From assembly GCF_002896855.1 (NCBI RefSeq), contig NZ_CP021850.1:4241665-4305664 (forward strand): DNA of 64,000 nucleotides, given 5' to 3'. Each line of letters begins with the position of its first letter. The stretch's first letter is position 1. The stretch comes from Clostridium thermosuccinogenes (GTDB lineage: Bacteria; Bacillota; Clostridia; Acetivibrionales; DSM-5807). The notes beneath the pieces were generated by a model. It searched no databases. It was not told the origin of the DNA and saw nothing but the letters and a program-made list of their open reading frames with translations. Position numbers and translations under genes: made by a program. Positions 19,396 through 27,741 of this stretch are shown here, piece by piece.

Positions 19396-20385
19396 TTATG
19401 TAATTCCGACGCTTATCTTTCCGACCGTTTCTCTGCGGATCAGTTCCACCGGTATCTTTACAATCCGGCCTGAGCCTTTGCGGTCGATCAGTTCCAGCAG
19501 GTTCACTGCAGCAAGATAACCCCAAAGCCGTCGGTCTACACGTATCGTAGTCAGGGCAGGTGTAGTGTAAGATGCGAGAGGTATGTCATCAAAACCAATA
19601 ACCGCAATATCCTGTGGAATGAGCCTTCCACTTTCCTTTATGGCATTCATTGCACCAATGGCCATTTCATCATTTAAACAGAAAACTGCGTCAATATCGG
19701 GATATTGGTTAAGCAGGCTCTTCATACTGCTTTTCCCCGTCTCTTCCTTGAAATCTCCAATTGCGACAGGAACTGCTCCAAAATCAATTCCTGCCTCATA
19801 AAGCGCTTTCTTTATTCCCTCAACTCGTGCGGCATTTTCATAGCTTTCTTTCCCACCAATGATGAAAGCGAGCTTCTTATATCCAAAATCCAGCAGATGC
19901 CTGACAGCCATGTAACCCCCTGCAACATTGTCTGCAACTACACACGATACATTAGGCAATTCAATCGTCCTGTCCATGACAACCACCGGGAAGTTTGGGC
20001 TTTGAACCCTCTCCAAAGTCTTGTCGGGAATAAAAGAATTCAGGATAATTGCTCCATCCATGTGCCTTTCCATCAAAAGGCGGTCTGAGACGCTGGTGGA
20101 ACAAACCATCATCTCATAGTTTGCGCTTGATACGCCATCATGAATGGCTTGTAAAACATCACCATATGTAGGTCCGGAATAACCATGGAGAAACACCCCT
20201 ATATTCCAGGTCTTGCTGGCCTTTAAGCCACGAGCTATTCCTGACGGGAGATAATTAAGCCGTTTAGCCGCTTCCTTCACCCTCAACGTGGTTTCATGAC
20301 TGATTTTTTTGCTGCCTTTCAGGGCATAGGAAGCTGTTGTTATAGAGACACCTGCTTCTCTGGCCACATCTTTCAAGGTCGACAT
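19396..20385 (-). CDS. LacI/GalR-family transcriptional regulator
   Basis: The 329-residue protein has the standard LacI layout: an N-terminal helix-turn-helix with the hallmark STLKDVAREAGVSITTASYAL, a hinge helix region (RLNYLPSGIARGLK), and a periplasmic-binding-protein-like effector domain (about 60-329) containing GFDDIPLASYTTPALTTIRVD. It is likely to repress or sense inducer for the adjoining sugar locus. I chose the ATG at 20385 because a GTG at 20394 overlaps the GGTGG ribosome binding site. The gene is divergent from the URO-D-like gene, so one intergenic region could serve both. Confidence 0.9.
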   Translation of the reverse strand: MSTLKDVAREAGVSITTASYALKGSKKISHETTLRVKEAAKRLNYLPSGIARGLKASKTWNIGVFLHGYSGPTYGDVLQAIHDGVSSANYEMMVCSTSVSDRLLMERHMDGAIILNSFIPDKTLERVQSPNFPVVVMDRTIELPNVSCVVADNVAGGYMAVRHLLDFGYKKLAFIIGGKESYENAARVEGIKKALYEAGIDFGAVPVAIGDFKEETGKSSMKSLLNQYPDIDAVFCLNDEMAIGAMNAIKESGRLIPQDIAVIGFDDIPLASYTTPALTTIRVDRRLWGYLAAVNLLELIDRKGSGRIVKIPVELIRRETVGKISVGIT

Positions 20386-20839
20386 CTTAACCACCCGTTT
20401 TTTGTATCTTTCTTTATCTCTTTTATATTACTTTTTTTGGTTTTACGTTTCACCTATTTTTAATATACAACATAAATTACAAAAATGCAATATCATTAGC
20501 AAAAATTATAAAATATTATTATAATATTGTATGCTTTGGTACAAATTGTCCGGGAACTTGACTCAATGTTATCTATGTAAAACATGAAACAAGCTACTAT
20601 TTAATGTGCTTGGCATTGTCCCGGAATATTCGGAAGCATCCTTAAAATTTGCAGCATACCGGATTCTATATCCAATAATCATTATTGCAAATTTGATCAT
20701 CCTGTGATATTCTATATTCATTAGTTTAACGTTGCACCACATCTGAGATATTATTTCATTACAGCTTTATTTATTAAATATACGCAATCACATACTAATC
20801 ACAAAAATAAAATGAAGGATGTAATCATGGAGGCTGGTT
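20386..20839. other. Divergent intergenic region, LacI / URO-D-like genes
   Basis: The 454-bp AT-rich region must hold the promoters of both divergent genes. It contains an AT-rich partial palindrome around 20509-20530 and a 7-bp inverted pair TCCGGGA / TCCCGGA about 80 bp apart. I find no open reading frame and cannot assign an operator with confidence. Confidence 0.5.
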
Positions 20840-21913
20840 ATGAAGTATACAAACAACTGGTCAAAATCAAAGGAACGCCTGCGTGCCCTTTGGGACAGGG
20901 AAGTACTGGACAGATGCTGCATCTGGGTAACCGCACCTAAAGACAACGCCTCATATAAATGTTATGAGCTGCCTGAAAAGCAGGAGGATAAAATCAAATA
21001 CTGGACCGATGGTGAATTGGTACTGGAACGGTATAAAAACAGCTTTGAGAACACATATTACGCCGGCGAAGCCTTTCCCATATTAATAAACGATTTGGGA
21101 GCCGCCGGGCATGCAGGCTATTTTAAGAATGCCCGGTTCAGATTTGAAAACACCGTCTGGTTTTTCCCCATCATCCATGACTGGGATGAGGATGAACTCA
21201 TTTTTGATGAAAACAGCTTTCTCTACCGGAAAACCATCGACCTCACCAAATACTATGTAAGCGAAGCTAAAGGGGATTTTATCGTTTCAATGCCGTACAA
21301 TTGCGGCAATGCTGATGCTTTGGCACATTTGAGAGGCAGTGAAAACCTCCTCATGGATATGCTGCTGGAACCGGAAAAGGTTAAGGCGGCACTGGAAAAG
21401 ATACAGGCAGCATGGCTCAGAACCAATGAGGAAGTTTACAGGATAGTGTGTGGCAACAACGACGGAGGTTGTTCGGTAGGCTGGCTCGGGACGTGGGCTC
21501 CCGGGAGGCATGGGCAATTGCAGTGCGATATGTCGGTCATGCTGTCTCCGGAAATGTTTGACGAATACATTATGGATGAGCTCCAAAACCAATCCTCATG
21601 GATGGATCACTGCCTCTATCACCTGGACGGCATCGAGCAGACAAGGCACCTGGATAAGCTGCTGTCCGTCGATGGAATACATATTATCCAGTGGACCAAT
21701 GTGGCAGGCCAGCCCCGTGCCACAGAATGTCTGGATATTCTCAGGAAAATACAAGCTGCCGGCAAAGGCCTCATCATCCACGTGGAGCCCCATGAAGTCA
21801 GGGTAATGCTGGAGAATCTCTCTTCCAAGGGATTATACCTATTAACCTGGGCAGAGACGCAAAGCGATGCCGATGACCTGGTGCGCATGGCGGAAAAAAT
21901 GACCCATGAATAG
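20840..21913 (+). CDS. Uroporphyrinogen-decarboxylase-like (URO-D superfamily) protein
   Basis: The 357-residue product belongs to the URO-D/MtaA superfamily of TIM-barrel proteins, which includes HemE and the methylcobamide methyltransferases. Recognisable stretches are MPYNCGNADALAHLRG, LLEPEKVKAALEKIQAAW, the HLDG segment near residue 260, and VDGIHIIQWTNVAGQPR. It lacks the N-terminal Arg-rich substrate motif of true HemE, so haem synthesis is unlikely. Similar proteins are sometimes labelled trimethylamine corrinoid protein 2-like, without proof. The ATG at 20840 follows GGAGG by 7 nt. It is divergent from the sugar regulator; its role there is unknown. Confidence 0.72.
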   Translation: MKYTNNWSKSKERLRALWDREVLDRCCIWVTAPKDNASYKCYELPEKQEDKIKYWTDGELVLERYKNSFENTYYAGEAFPILINDLGAAGHAGYFKNARFRFENTVWFFPIIHDWDEDELIFDENSFLYRKTIDLTKYYVSEAKGDFIVSMPYNCGNADALAHLRGSENLLMDMLLEPEKVKAALEKIQAAWLRTNEEVYRIVCGNNDGGCSVGWLGTWAPGRHGQLQCDMSVMLSPEMFDEYIMDELQNQSSWMDHCLYHLDGIEQTRHLDKLLSVDGIHIIQWTNVAGQPRATECLDILRKIQAAGKGLIIHVEPHEVRVMLENLSSKGLYLLTWAETQSDADDLVRMAEKMTHE

Positions 21914-22146
21914 AGAGGAAAGGCATGATGCCCTATGAAAGAAGAAAGGTCGGCATATAATTACACTAATCCTAATTTGACTCGTTAATATGAGAATGAA
22001 AATGTTATTTTCATTATTGGTTTCCCTATACAAGCACGAGTGATTGTGCTGGTATTTCAGACAGCACATCAAAAATTGATTTAAATTGCGACATAATAAC
22101 ATAAAAAGCAGGAGATGTCTGGGACAACCGGTATTAAAAATAGGAC

Positions 22147-22184
22147 AAAACGCGAATCTCTATTGTGTGTGAGGTTCGCGTTTT
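22147..22184. terminator. Strong hairpin, probable bidirectional terminator
   Basis: The stem pairs AAAACGCGAATCTC with GAGGTTCGCGTTTT around a 10-nt loop, and A/T runs lie on both sides. It would end the URO-D-like transcript on the plus strand. The rest of the 21914-22448 gap holds repeat copy B and no gene. Confidence 0.8.
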
Positions 22185-22268
22185 ACAAATAATCGTACCT
22201 TAATATAAAGCCAGTGCCTTGCCTAATTCTGCTTTGCCTTTATGATACTGCGTAGAAAAACGCAGCGC

Positions 22269-22379
22269 TGTATAAAACCGGTTTGAGTTCAACTAATTGA
22301 AATGGATGATTGTTGCTCCGAAAGGATTCAAAGCTCATAGCAATCGGTACATCCATTATTAGTTGAATTCCTTCCTAAA
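22269..22379. repeat. Dispersed ~110-bp palindromic repeat, copy B
   Basis: This is a close match to copy A: GGTTTGAGTTCAACTAATTG, then AATGGATGATTG, the TCCGAAAGGATTCAAAG centre, and CATCCATTATTAGTTGAATT. It lies downstream of the adenine deaminase gene. Confidence 0.82.
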
Positions 22380-22448
22380 CTATATAGATGAATTCGTATT
22401 CAAACCATATGATCAAAGCTATCGGGAATAGATCTCCTTTTTCCCAAA

Positions 22449-24188
22449 TCAAATATCTGCCTCAATGGGAATAAACGCTTGCCGGGTAACATCAAAAAGC
22501 CCCTTATCGGTCACCTTGATTTCCGGTATCACCGGCAGGGACATAAAGCACAGCGTCATAATGGGTTCTACCGCTTTGCTTATCCCAAGCTGTTCATATG
22601 CATCCTTATGAATTTGGGACAGCTTTTCACTTACCCATTCTCCGGACCTGTCACTCATAATACCGCCTACCACCATCGGCATACAGTTTATAATCTCTCC
22701 GTTTTTTACCAGAACAATGCCTCCACCTTGCTTCACAAGGCTTTCCACCGCCAAGGCCATATCCTCATCCTTGGTTCCCACAGTTATGATGTTGTGAGAA
22801 TCGTGGGCAATCGATAATGCCACGGCTCCCGACCGGATTCCATAGCCCCTGATCAAAGCCAGACCAACATTTCCGGTGCCACGGTGGCGTTCCACAACCG
22901 CCGCTTTCACTATATCCTGTTCCGGCTGCCATATGAATTCTCCTTTTTCGTCCAGAGCAACTTCTGCCATTCCTTTTGCAGTGACAACGCCCCCGGGAAG
23001 AATATCGATAACGTTTACATGCCTGGAATTGAGCTTCAGCCTTAGCTTTTCCACAGAAAAGTCTTTGACATGAAAGCTTCCCTGCACGGCCGAGATATCG
23101 CAGCGGCGTATCTCCGGCAGATATTTCCCTTCTCTTGCCACTTCCTCTCCCTGTATGAACACCCTCTGAACATTGAAATCCTTTAAATTATCTAACAGCA
23201 CGATATCTGCGCGCAGTCCGGGAGCTATGGCTCCCCTGTCATGCAGCCCATAGCACTCAGCTGCATTCAGGCTCGCCATCTGAATGGCAGTAACCGGGGA
23301 AATCCCCTCTTCCACACATATCCGGAGGTGATTGTCCAGATGCCCTAACTTAAGAATGGTCTCCGGCTGTCTGTCATCGGAGCACAGCAGGCAGCGGCGG
23401 CTGTTGGCAGGGGTGACAGCCTTAAGCAGCGTGCGCAGGTTATGGCAGGCCGAACCTTCCCTCAAGAGGATATAAAGCCCTCGGGAAAGGCGGTCAAGCA
23501 TCTCTTCTTCCGTGGAGCATTCGTGATCCGTATGTATACCGCAAGCTACATACGCATTCAGTTCTTTTCCTGTAAGACCCGGGCTATGTCCATCGATCAG
23601 CTTTCCTCCATTGATGGCAATCAAAAGTTTGTTCATCACCTCATCGTCCGCTTCCACAACTCCGGGATAATTCATGAATTCGCCAAGCCCAAGGATTCTG
23701 GAATCCCTAAGCGGTTCTTTCATCTTTGCAGCATCGATGACAGCTCCGGCATTTTCAAAGGGTGTCGCCGGCACACAGGAGGGAAGCATGTACCGGATAT
23801 CAAGTTTTGTCCCCTTCGAAGCTTCAAGCATGTAATTCATGCCCTCCATGCCGCATACATTGACTATTTCATGGGGATCGGCGATAATGGTAGTCGTGCC
23901 ATGGGGAACCAGGAGCCTGCCGATTTCCTCCGGGGTGACATAAGAAGATTCAATATGGATATGGCTGTCGATAAACCCAGGAGCTGCATATTGACCCTGG
24001 GCATCGATTTCATGCACACCCTGGTAATCACCGATTCCCACGATGCAGCCATCCGAAATGGCGATGCTTTTTCCCTCAATAATGGTAGAATTATATACAT
24101 CAACTATCCTGCAGTTTTTTATCACCAGGTCTGCAGGCCTTCTTCCTGCTGCCGTATCAATTCTCTTTTTCAATGAATGCTTTTCCAT
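22449..24188 (-). CDS. ade: Adenine deaminase
   Basis: This cytosolic amidohydrolase converts adenine to hypoxanthine and ammonia in purine salvage. The 579-residue length is typical. The metal-binding motif GFIDSHIHIESS is at about residues 72-83, followed by PHGTTTIIADPHEIVNVCG. CSDDRQPETILKLGHLD and the C-terminal SIAHDSHNIITVG are signatures of the Ade family. I chose the ATG at 24188, preceded by AAAGGTGG; the in-frame GTG at 24197 lies in that site. It is the last gene of the riboswitch-controlled purine operon, after a strong intercistronic hairpin, so imported purines are fed straight into deamination. Confidence 0.95.
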   Translation of the reverse strand: MEKHSLKKRIDTAAGRRPADLVIKNCRIVDVYNSTIIEGKSIAISDGCIVGIGDYQGVHEIDAQGQYAAPGFIDSHIHIESSYVTPEEIGRLLVPHGTTTIIADPHEIVNVCGMEGMNYMLEASKGTKLDIRYMLPSCVPATPFENAGAVIDAAKMKEPLRDSRILGLGEFMNYPGVVEADDEVMNKLLIAINGGKLIDGHSPGLTGKELNAYVACGIHTDHECSTEEEMLDRLSRGLYILLREGSACHNLRTLLKAVTPANSRRCLLCSDDRQPETILKLGHLDNHLRICVEEGISPVTAIQMASLNAAECYGLHDRGAIAPGLRADIVLLDNLKDFNVQRVFIQGEEVAREGKYLPEIRRCDISAVQGSFHVKDFSVEKLRLKLNSRHVNVIDILPGGVVTAKGMAEVALDEKGEFIWQPEQDIVKAAVVERHRGTGNVGLALIRGYGIRSGAVALSIAHDSHNIITVGTKDEDMALAVESLVKQGGGIVLVKNGEIINCMPMVVGGIMSDRSGEWVSEKLSQIHKDAYEQLGISKAVEPIMTLCFMSLPVIPEIKVTDKGLFDVTRQAFIPIEADI

Positions 24189-24302
24189 ATATACCACCTT
24201 TGTTTTTACGTATCATCATCATTATTTTTCCGGTTTTTCGGTTCAAATCATGTGTAAGCCAAAAATATCCCAAGGTCTGTATCTTTTGTATCTTTAGAAA
24301 CA

Positions 24303-24336
24303 GCCCCGGGAGAAAGTATCATATCCTCCCGGGGCC
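24303..24336 (-). terminator. GC-rich hairpin between the BMP lipoprotein and ade genes
   Basis: On the minus strand GCCCCGGGAG pairs with CTCCCGGGGC and is followed by TGTTTCT. It can act as a partial terminator or a 3' stabiliser that keeps binding-protein expression above that of ade. Confidence 0.75.
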
Positions 24337-24435
24337 GGCCATTTGTTCGGAGTGCCTATTCCTTACCTGTTCCTTAACCTTGTCATATAAGTCAATTCTG
24401 CTGATCAAGATAATACCTCTGCAGCAAATCTTTCT

Positions 24436-25572
24436 TTATCTCCAGTCACCAATTACGTTTTCTACCAGGAATTCCTGTGTATTTATCATTTCATCGCTCA
24501 TGGTTTCACCTGCGGCGACCAATACATTCCCTTTGTTGTCTTTCAGTTCTCCGCCATAAACTTTGATTTTGCCGTTTGCAATATCTTCTTTCACCTTTAG
24601 CACCTTTTCCTGCACATCCTTCGGTACAAGATCATCATTAAACTCTGTTATGGATGCACATTCCCCACCCTCATAGTAGTAATCGCTGCTTGTGGCAGTT
24701 CCTTCGGCTACAGATGTAATGATCTTTTCAAAGATCGGCTTGAAATTCCATACATAGGAGAACAGAACTGCTTTCGGCGCCAAAGCCTTCATATCCACAT
24801 TGTAGCCTATGCAGTAAGCGCCTTTGGCTTCACAGGTCTGGGGAATCGCAGGAGATGAAGCTTCCATACCCATGTATTTGATTCCCTGGTTGATCAGGGT
24901 TTGGGCACTTTGGGTTTCAAGGTCCACGTCATACCAGCTGTTTGCCCAGACTACCTGCACCTTTGCGTTGGGGTTTGCATATTTTGCTCCCAAAGCATAG
25001 CCATTGATGGCGGCACGAACGGAAGCTTCCGACATGCTGGCTGCAAAGCCCAGGAGGTCATTGTCGGACATCAAAGCACATGCATAACCGGCCAGAAACA
25101 TGCCTTCGTAATTTCGTATCTGATAGCCGATCAGATTCTCCGTCCTATCTCCATGTTGAGCTACAATGACATCAGGATTCTGGGCTGCCAGATCAGACAG
25201 GAACGTCGCATATCCGGAGCTTGCCCCGATGATCAGATTGGCACCTTCGCTGACTAACGCTTCGTAAGCATTGGCAACGGCCACTTGTTCCTCTGCCACG
25301 TTTTCAATCACGAGCAGATTCTCTTCCGGGATTCCCAACTCCTTCATAGCTGCCAGGATGCTCTGATGAGTCGCCTGGCACCAACCTCCGTCATTTACCA
25401 CCAGGGAAGTGATCTCACCGATTTTTATTTTCGAATAATCAATAGTTTTACCTCCCTGACCCGATGCGGCTTTGTCCGGCTCCGCAGATTTGCCGGAACA
25501 AGCGGAAAGAAACACAACTGCAAATACTGCTGCCAGCAATAGACTGATTAACTTTAATTTTTCCTTCTTCAT
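24436..25572 (-). CDS. BMP-family nucleoside-binding lipoprotein
   Basis: The 378-residue protein is a basic-membrane-protein (BMP/Med/PnrA-like) lipoprotein, the receptor of purine-nucleoside ABC importers. The signal peptide MKKEKLKLISLLLAAVFAVV ends in the lipobox LSAC. Family features include VVNDGGWCQATHQSILAAMK, GANLIIGASSGYATFLSDLA and YQIRNYEGMFLAGYACALMS. The ATG at 25572 has AAGGAGGAG 8 nt upstream; longer in-frame starts are not supported. It follows the two permeases and the ATPase of the same operon and lies just before ade. Confidence 0.93.
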   Translation of the reverse strand: MKKEKLKLISLLLAAVFAVVFLSACSGKSAEPDKAASGQGGKTIDYSKIKIGEITSLVVNDGGWCQATHQSILAAMKELGIPEENLLVIENVAEEQVAVANAYEALVSEGANLIIGASSGYATFLSDLAAQNPDVIVAQHGDRTENLIGYQIRNYEGMFLAGYACALMSDNDLLGFAASMSEASVRAAINGYALGAKYANPNAKVQVVWANSWYDVDLETQSAQTLINQGIKYMGMEASSPAIPQTCEAKGAYCIGYNVDMKALAPKAVLFSYVWNFKPIFEKIITSVAEGTATSSDYYYEGGECASITEFNDDLVPKDVQEKVLKVKEDIANGKIKVYGGELKDNKGNVLVAAGETMSDEMINTQEFLVENVIGDWR

Positions 25573-25702
25573 TATGTACTCCTCCTTCAAAATTGATACT
25601 ATTGGTACTTGTATTATTAACATTGATTTATCAATGCTTGTTCTGTTTAATGCTTAGCTTCCTTAACTCATGTTTACATAAAATTTCATATCTATCATCC
25701 TA

Positions 25703-26632
25703 TTACCGGGCTTCCCGGTCATATTTCTGACATAAGGCTGCCGGCTCTTCCGTATGCTTCCTACGAAAGCTTCCGGTTGATATAATAAGTGCCACCACCG
25801 TTGCTATATATGGAAGCATGCTATAAAACTGGGAAGGGATTCCCGGCAGATAAATCTGCATATTTATGCCGATGATGCTGATTGCGCCAAAAAGCAGTGC
25901 TCCCAGGGCAGCGCCGGCCGGATTCCATCCGGAAAAGGCCACCAGAGAAAAAGCAATCCAGCCTTTTCCCCCTGTCATTCCCTCATTCCAAAAGTTTGTG
26001 TAGGACAGGGAAATGCATGCTCCGCTGATGGCGGTCATCGCACACCCGAAAATCACATAGGCATATCTTAGGGCAAATACATTGATGCCTGCCGCATCCA
26101 GAGCGGCCGGGTTTTCTCCCAAAGCCCGGAGGATCATACCCGGTCTTGTCCTGTAAATATAGAAAATGCTGAGGGGAACTATCAGATACATGAGGTAAAC
26201 CAACAAATCCTGCTTAAAGAAGATATCCCCCACCACCGGAATGTCTGAAAGAAACGGTATGTTTATTTTCTCAAATTTCACGGCAGAAGCTATGCCTGTA
26301 ACATTTTTCCCTATAAATCCGCTCAAGCCGCTGCCAAAAATCAAAAACGCCATGCCGCACACCGTTTGATCCGCCCCCAGGGTAACGGTAAGAAAGGCAA
26401 ATACAAGTCCCAGCACTGCACCCACAAGGATTACCGCAAGAAAAGCCAGCACCAGATTATTAGTATTGTAAACCGTCAGGAAACCGGATACCGCTCCCAT
26501 AAGCATTATGCCTTCAATGCCAAGATTCATGATTCCCGCACGCTGTGAAAAAATCTCACCGATTGCAGCATATAAAATTGATACGGCATAAACAATAGCT
26601 GCTGCGCAAATGGATGTTATGAATGCAGTCAT
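25703..26632 (-). CDS. Nucleoside ABC importer permease (NupQ/YufQ-type)
   Basis: The 309-residue membrane protein is a branched-chain-amino-acid-type (BPD_transp_2) permease of the nucleoside subfamily, with about eight to nine hydrophobic helices. The hallmark is FSQRAGIMNLGIEGIMLMGA near the N-terminus, and GENPAALDAAGINVFALRYA is the cytoplasmic loop. It overlaps the upstream permease gene by the 4-bp ATGA junction, indicating coupled translation of the two channel halves. Confidence 0.93.
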   Translation of the reverse strand: MTAFITSICAAAIVYAVSILYAAIGEIFSQRAGIMNLGIEGIMLMGAVSGFLTVYNTNNLVLAFLAVILVGAVLGLVFAFLTVTLGADQTVCGMAFLIFGSGLSGFIGKNVTGIASAVKFEKINIPFLSDIPVVGDIFFKQDLLVYLMYLIVPLSIFYIYRTRPGMILRALGENPAALDAAGINVFALRYAYVIFGCAMTAISGACISLSYTNFWNEGMTGGKGWIAFSLVAFSGWNPAGAALGALLFGAISIIGINMQIYLPGIPSQFYSMLPYIATVVALIISTGSFRRKHTEEPAALCQKYDREAR

Positions 26633-27729
26633 TGTGCAACCCCTTCCGTCTTGTTTTGACTGATCATAGTATTTCTATTGAACGATACTTTATAATGATT
26701 AAAAAACTCTCCTGCAATCACAGATATCATAATGCTTCCCTGCAGCATGGTCGCAATCTGCGAAGGAACTCCCATGAGCTGCACTGCAGCACAGCTGTTC
26801 TCCAATCCGCCCAAAAGGATGGAAACGATAATCACAGCGATGGGGTTGAAGCGGCTCAAATATGCTATGACAATCCCGGTATATCCACTGCCGCCCGGGA
26901 GCTGTGCCTGCACCCGGTGCACTATGCCGGTGATCTGGACAAAACCTGCCAGGCCGGCAATGGCGCCGCTTATTGTCAAAACTATAAGAATGTATTTTTT
27001 TACGTTTATGCCTGCATATTCCGCTGACCTTCTGCTGTTTCTGATCACTTCGATCTGGTATCCGGCCGTCGTGTATTTTAAAAATATGTATAGAAGTATT
27101 GCGATCCCAAGCGCCACCAGTATGCCCGTACTGATTCCGCTATTCCCGATGTTGGGGAGATACATCTCCTTCGGTATGGCTTCGGAGATGGCCGTTGTCT
27201 GTTTTTTTGCCATCCAGGGTCCATAACACAAGTAATCCAGGAACAATAAGGCTATGTAATTCTGCATTAAGGTGACAATGGTCTCATTCACATTCCAAAA
27301 TGCCTTTAACGCTGCTGCAATCACAGCCCACAGTCCACCGCCTACCGCACACAGCAGAAACATCACCATTATCCGGAGCGGCATGGGCAGTTCCGGCCCG
27401 AAAAGGGCAAATGCACCTCCCAAGATGGCTCCCATAGCATATTGTCCTTCCGCACCGATATTGTTCAGATTCATTTTAAAGGCAATGGAAACACTGAGTC
27501 CGCAAAGCATCAGCGGAAGTCCCGCCTTAATGCTTCCATTGATTCCCCTTAAATTTAAGAAAGAATAAGATAGCATTTTAGAATACACGGCAATGGGATT
27601 GAAACCAACCGCTATGATTAAAACCGAACTGAAAACCAGGCCGATTAAAACAAAAACAATAGGGTTGAGTATCTTGTTCTTAAGAGGCACCGTATGTTTT
27701 TTCTCTATCTGAATCGTACCAATGCTCAT
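26629..27729 (-). CDS. Nucleoside ABC importer permease (NupP/YufP-type)
   Basis: The 366-residue membrane protein is the other channel subunit. It has the N-terminal extension typical of NupP and SIAFKMNLNNIGAEGQYAMG, the counterpart of the permease hallmark above. IRNSRRSAEYAGINVKKYIL is the ATPase-facing loop. The ATG at 27729 follows AAGGAG, which overlaps the stop of the ATPase gene. It forms an importer with the ATPase, the second permease and the BMP lipoprotein. Confidence 0.93.
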   Translation of the reverse strand: MSIGTIQIEKKHTVPLKNKILNPIVFVLIGLVFSSVLIIAVGFNPIAVYSKMLSYSFLNLRGINGSIKAGLPLMLCGLSVSIAFKMNLNNIGAEGQYAMGAILGGAFALFGPELPMPLRIMVMFLLCAVGGGLWAVIAAALKAFWNVNETIVTLMQNYIALLFLDYLCYGPWMAKKQTTAISEAIPKEMYLPNIGNSGISTGILVALGIAILLYIFLKYTTAGYQIEVIRNSRRSAEYAGINVKKYILIVLTISGAIAGLAGFVQITGIVHRVQAQLPGGSGYTGIVIAYLSRFNPIAVIIVSILLGGLENSCAAVQLMGVPSQIATMLQGSIMISVIAGEFFNHYKVSFNRNTMISQNKTEGVAQ

Positions 27730-27741
27730 ATATATCTCTCC

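Noticed and set aside
20461-20540. LacI operator in the divergent intergenic region
   Set aside because: The AT-rich partial palindrome lacks the central CG and half-sites usual for LacI-family operators.
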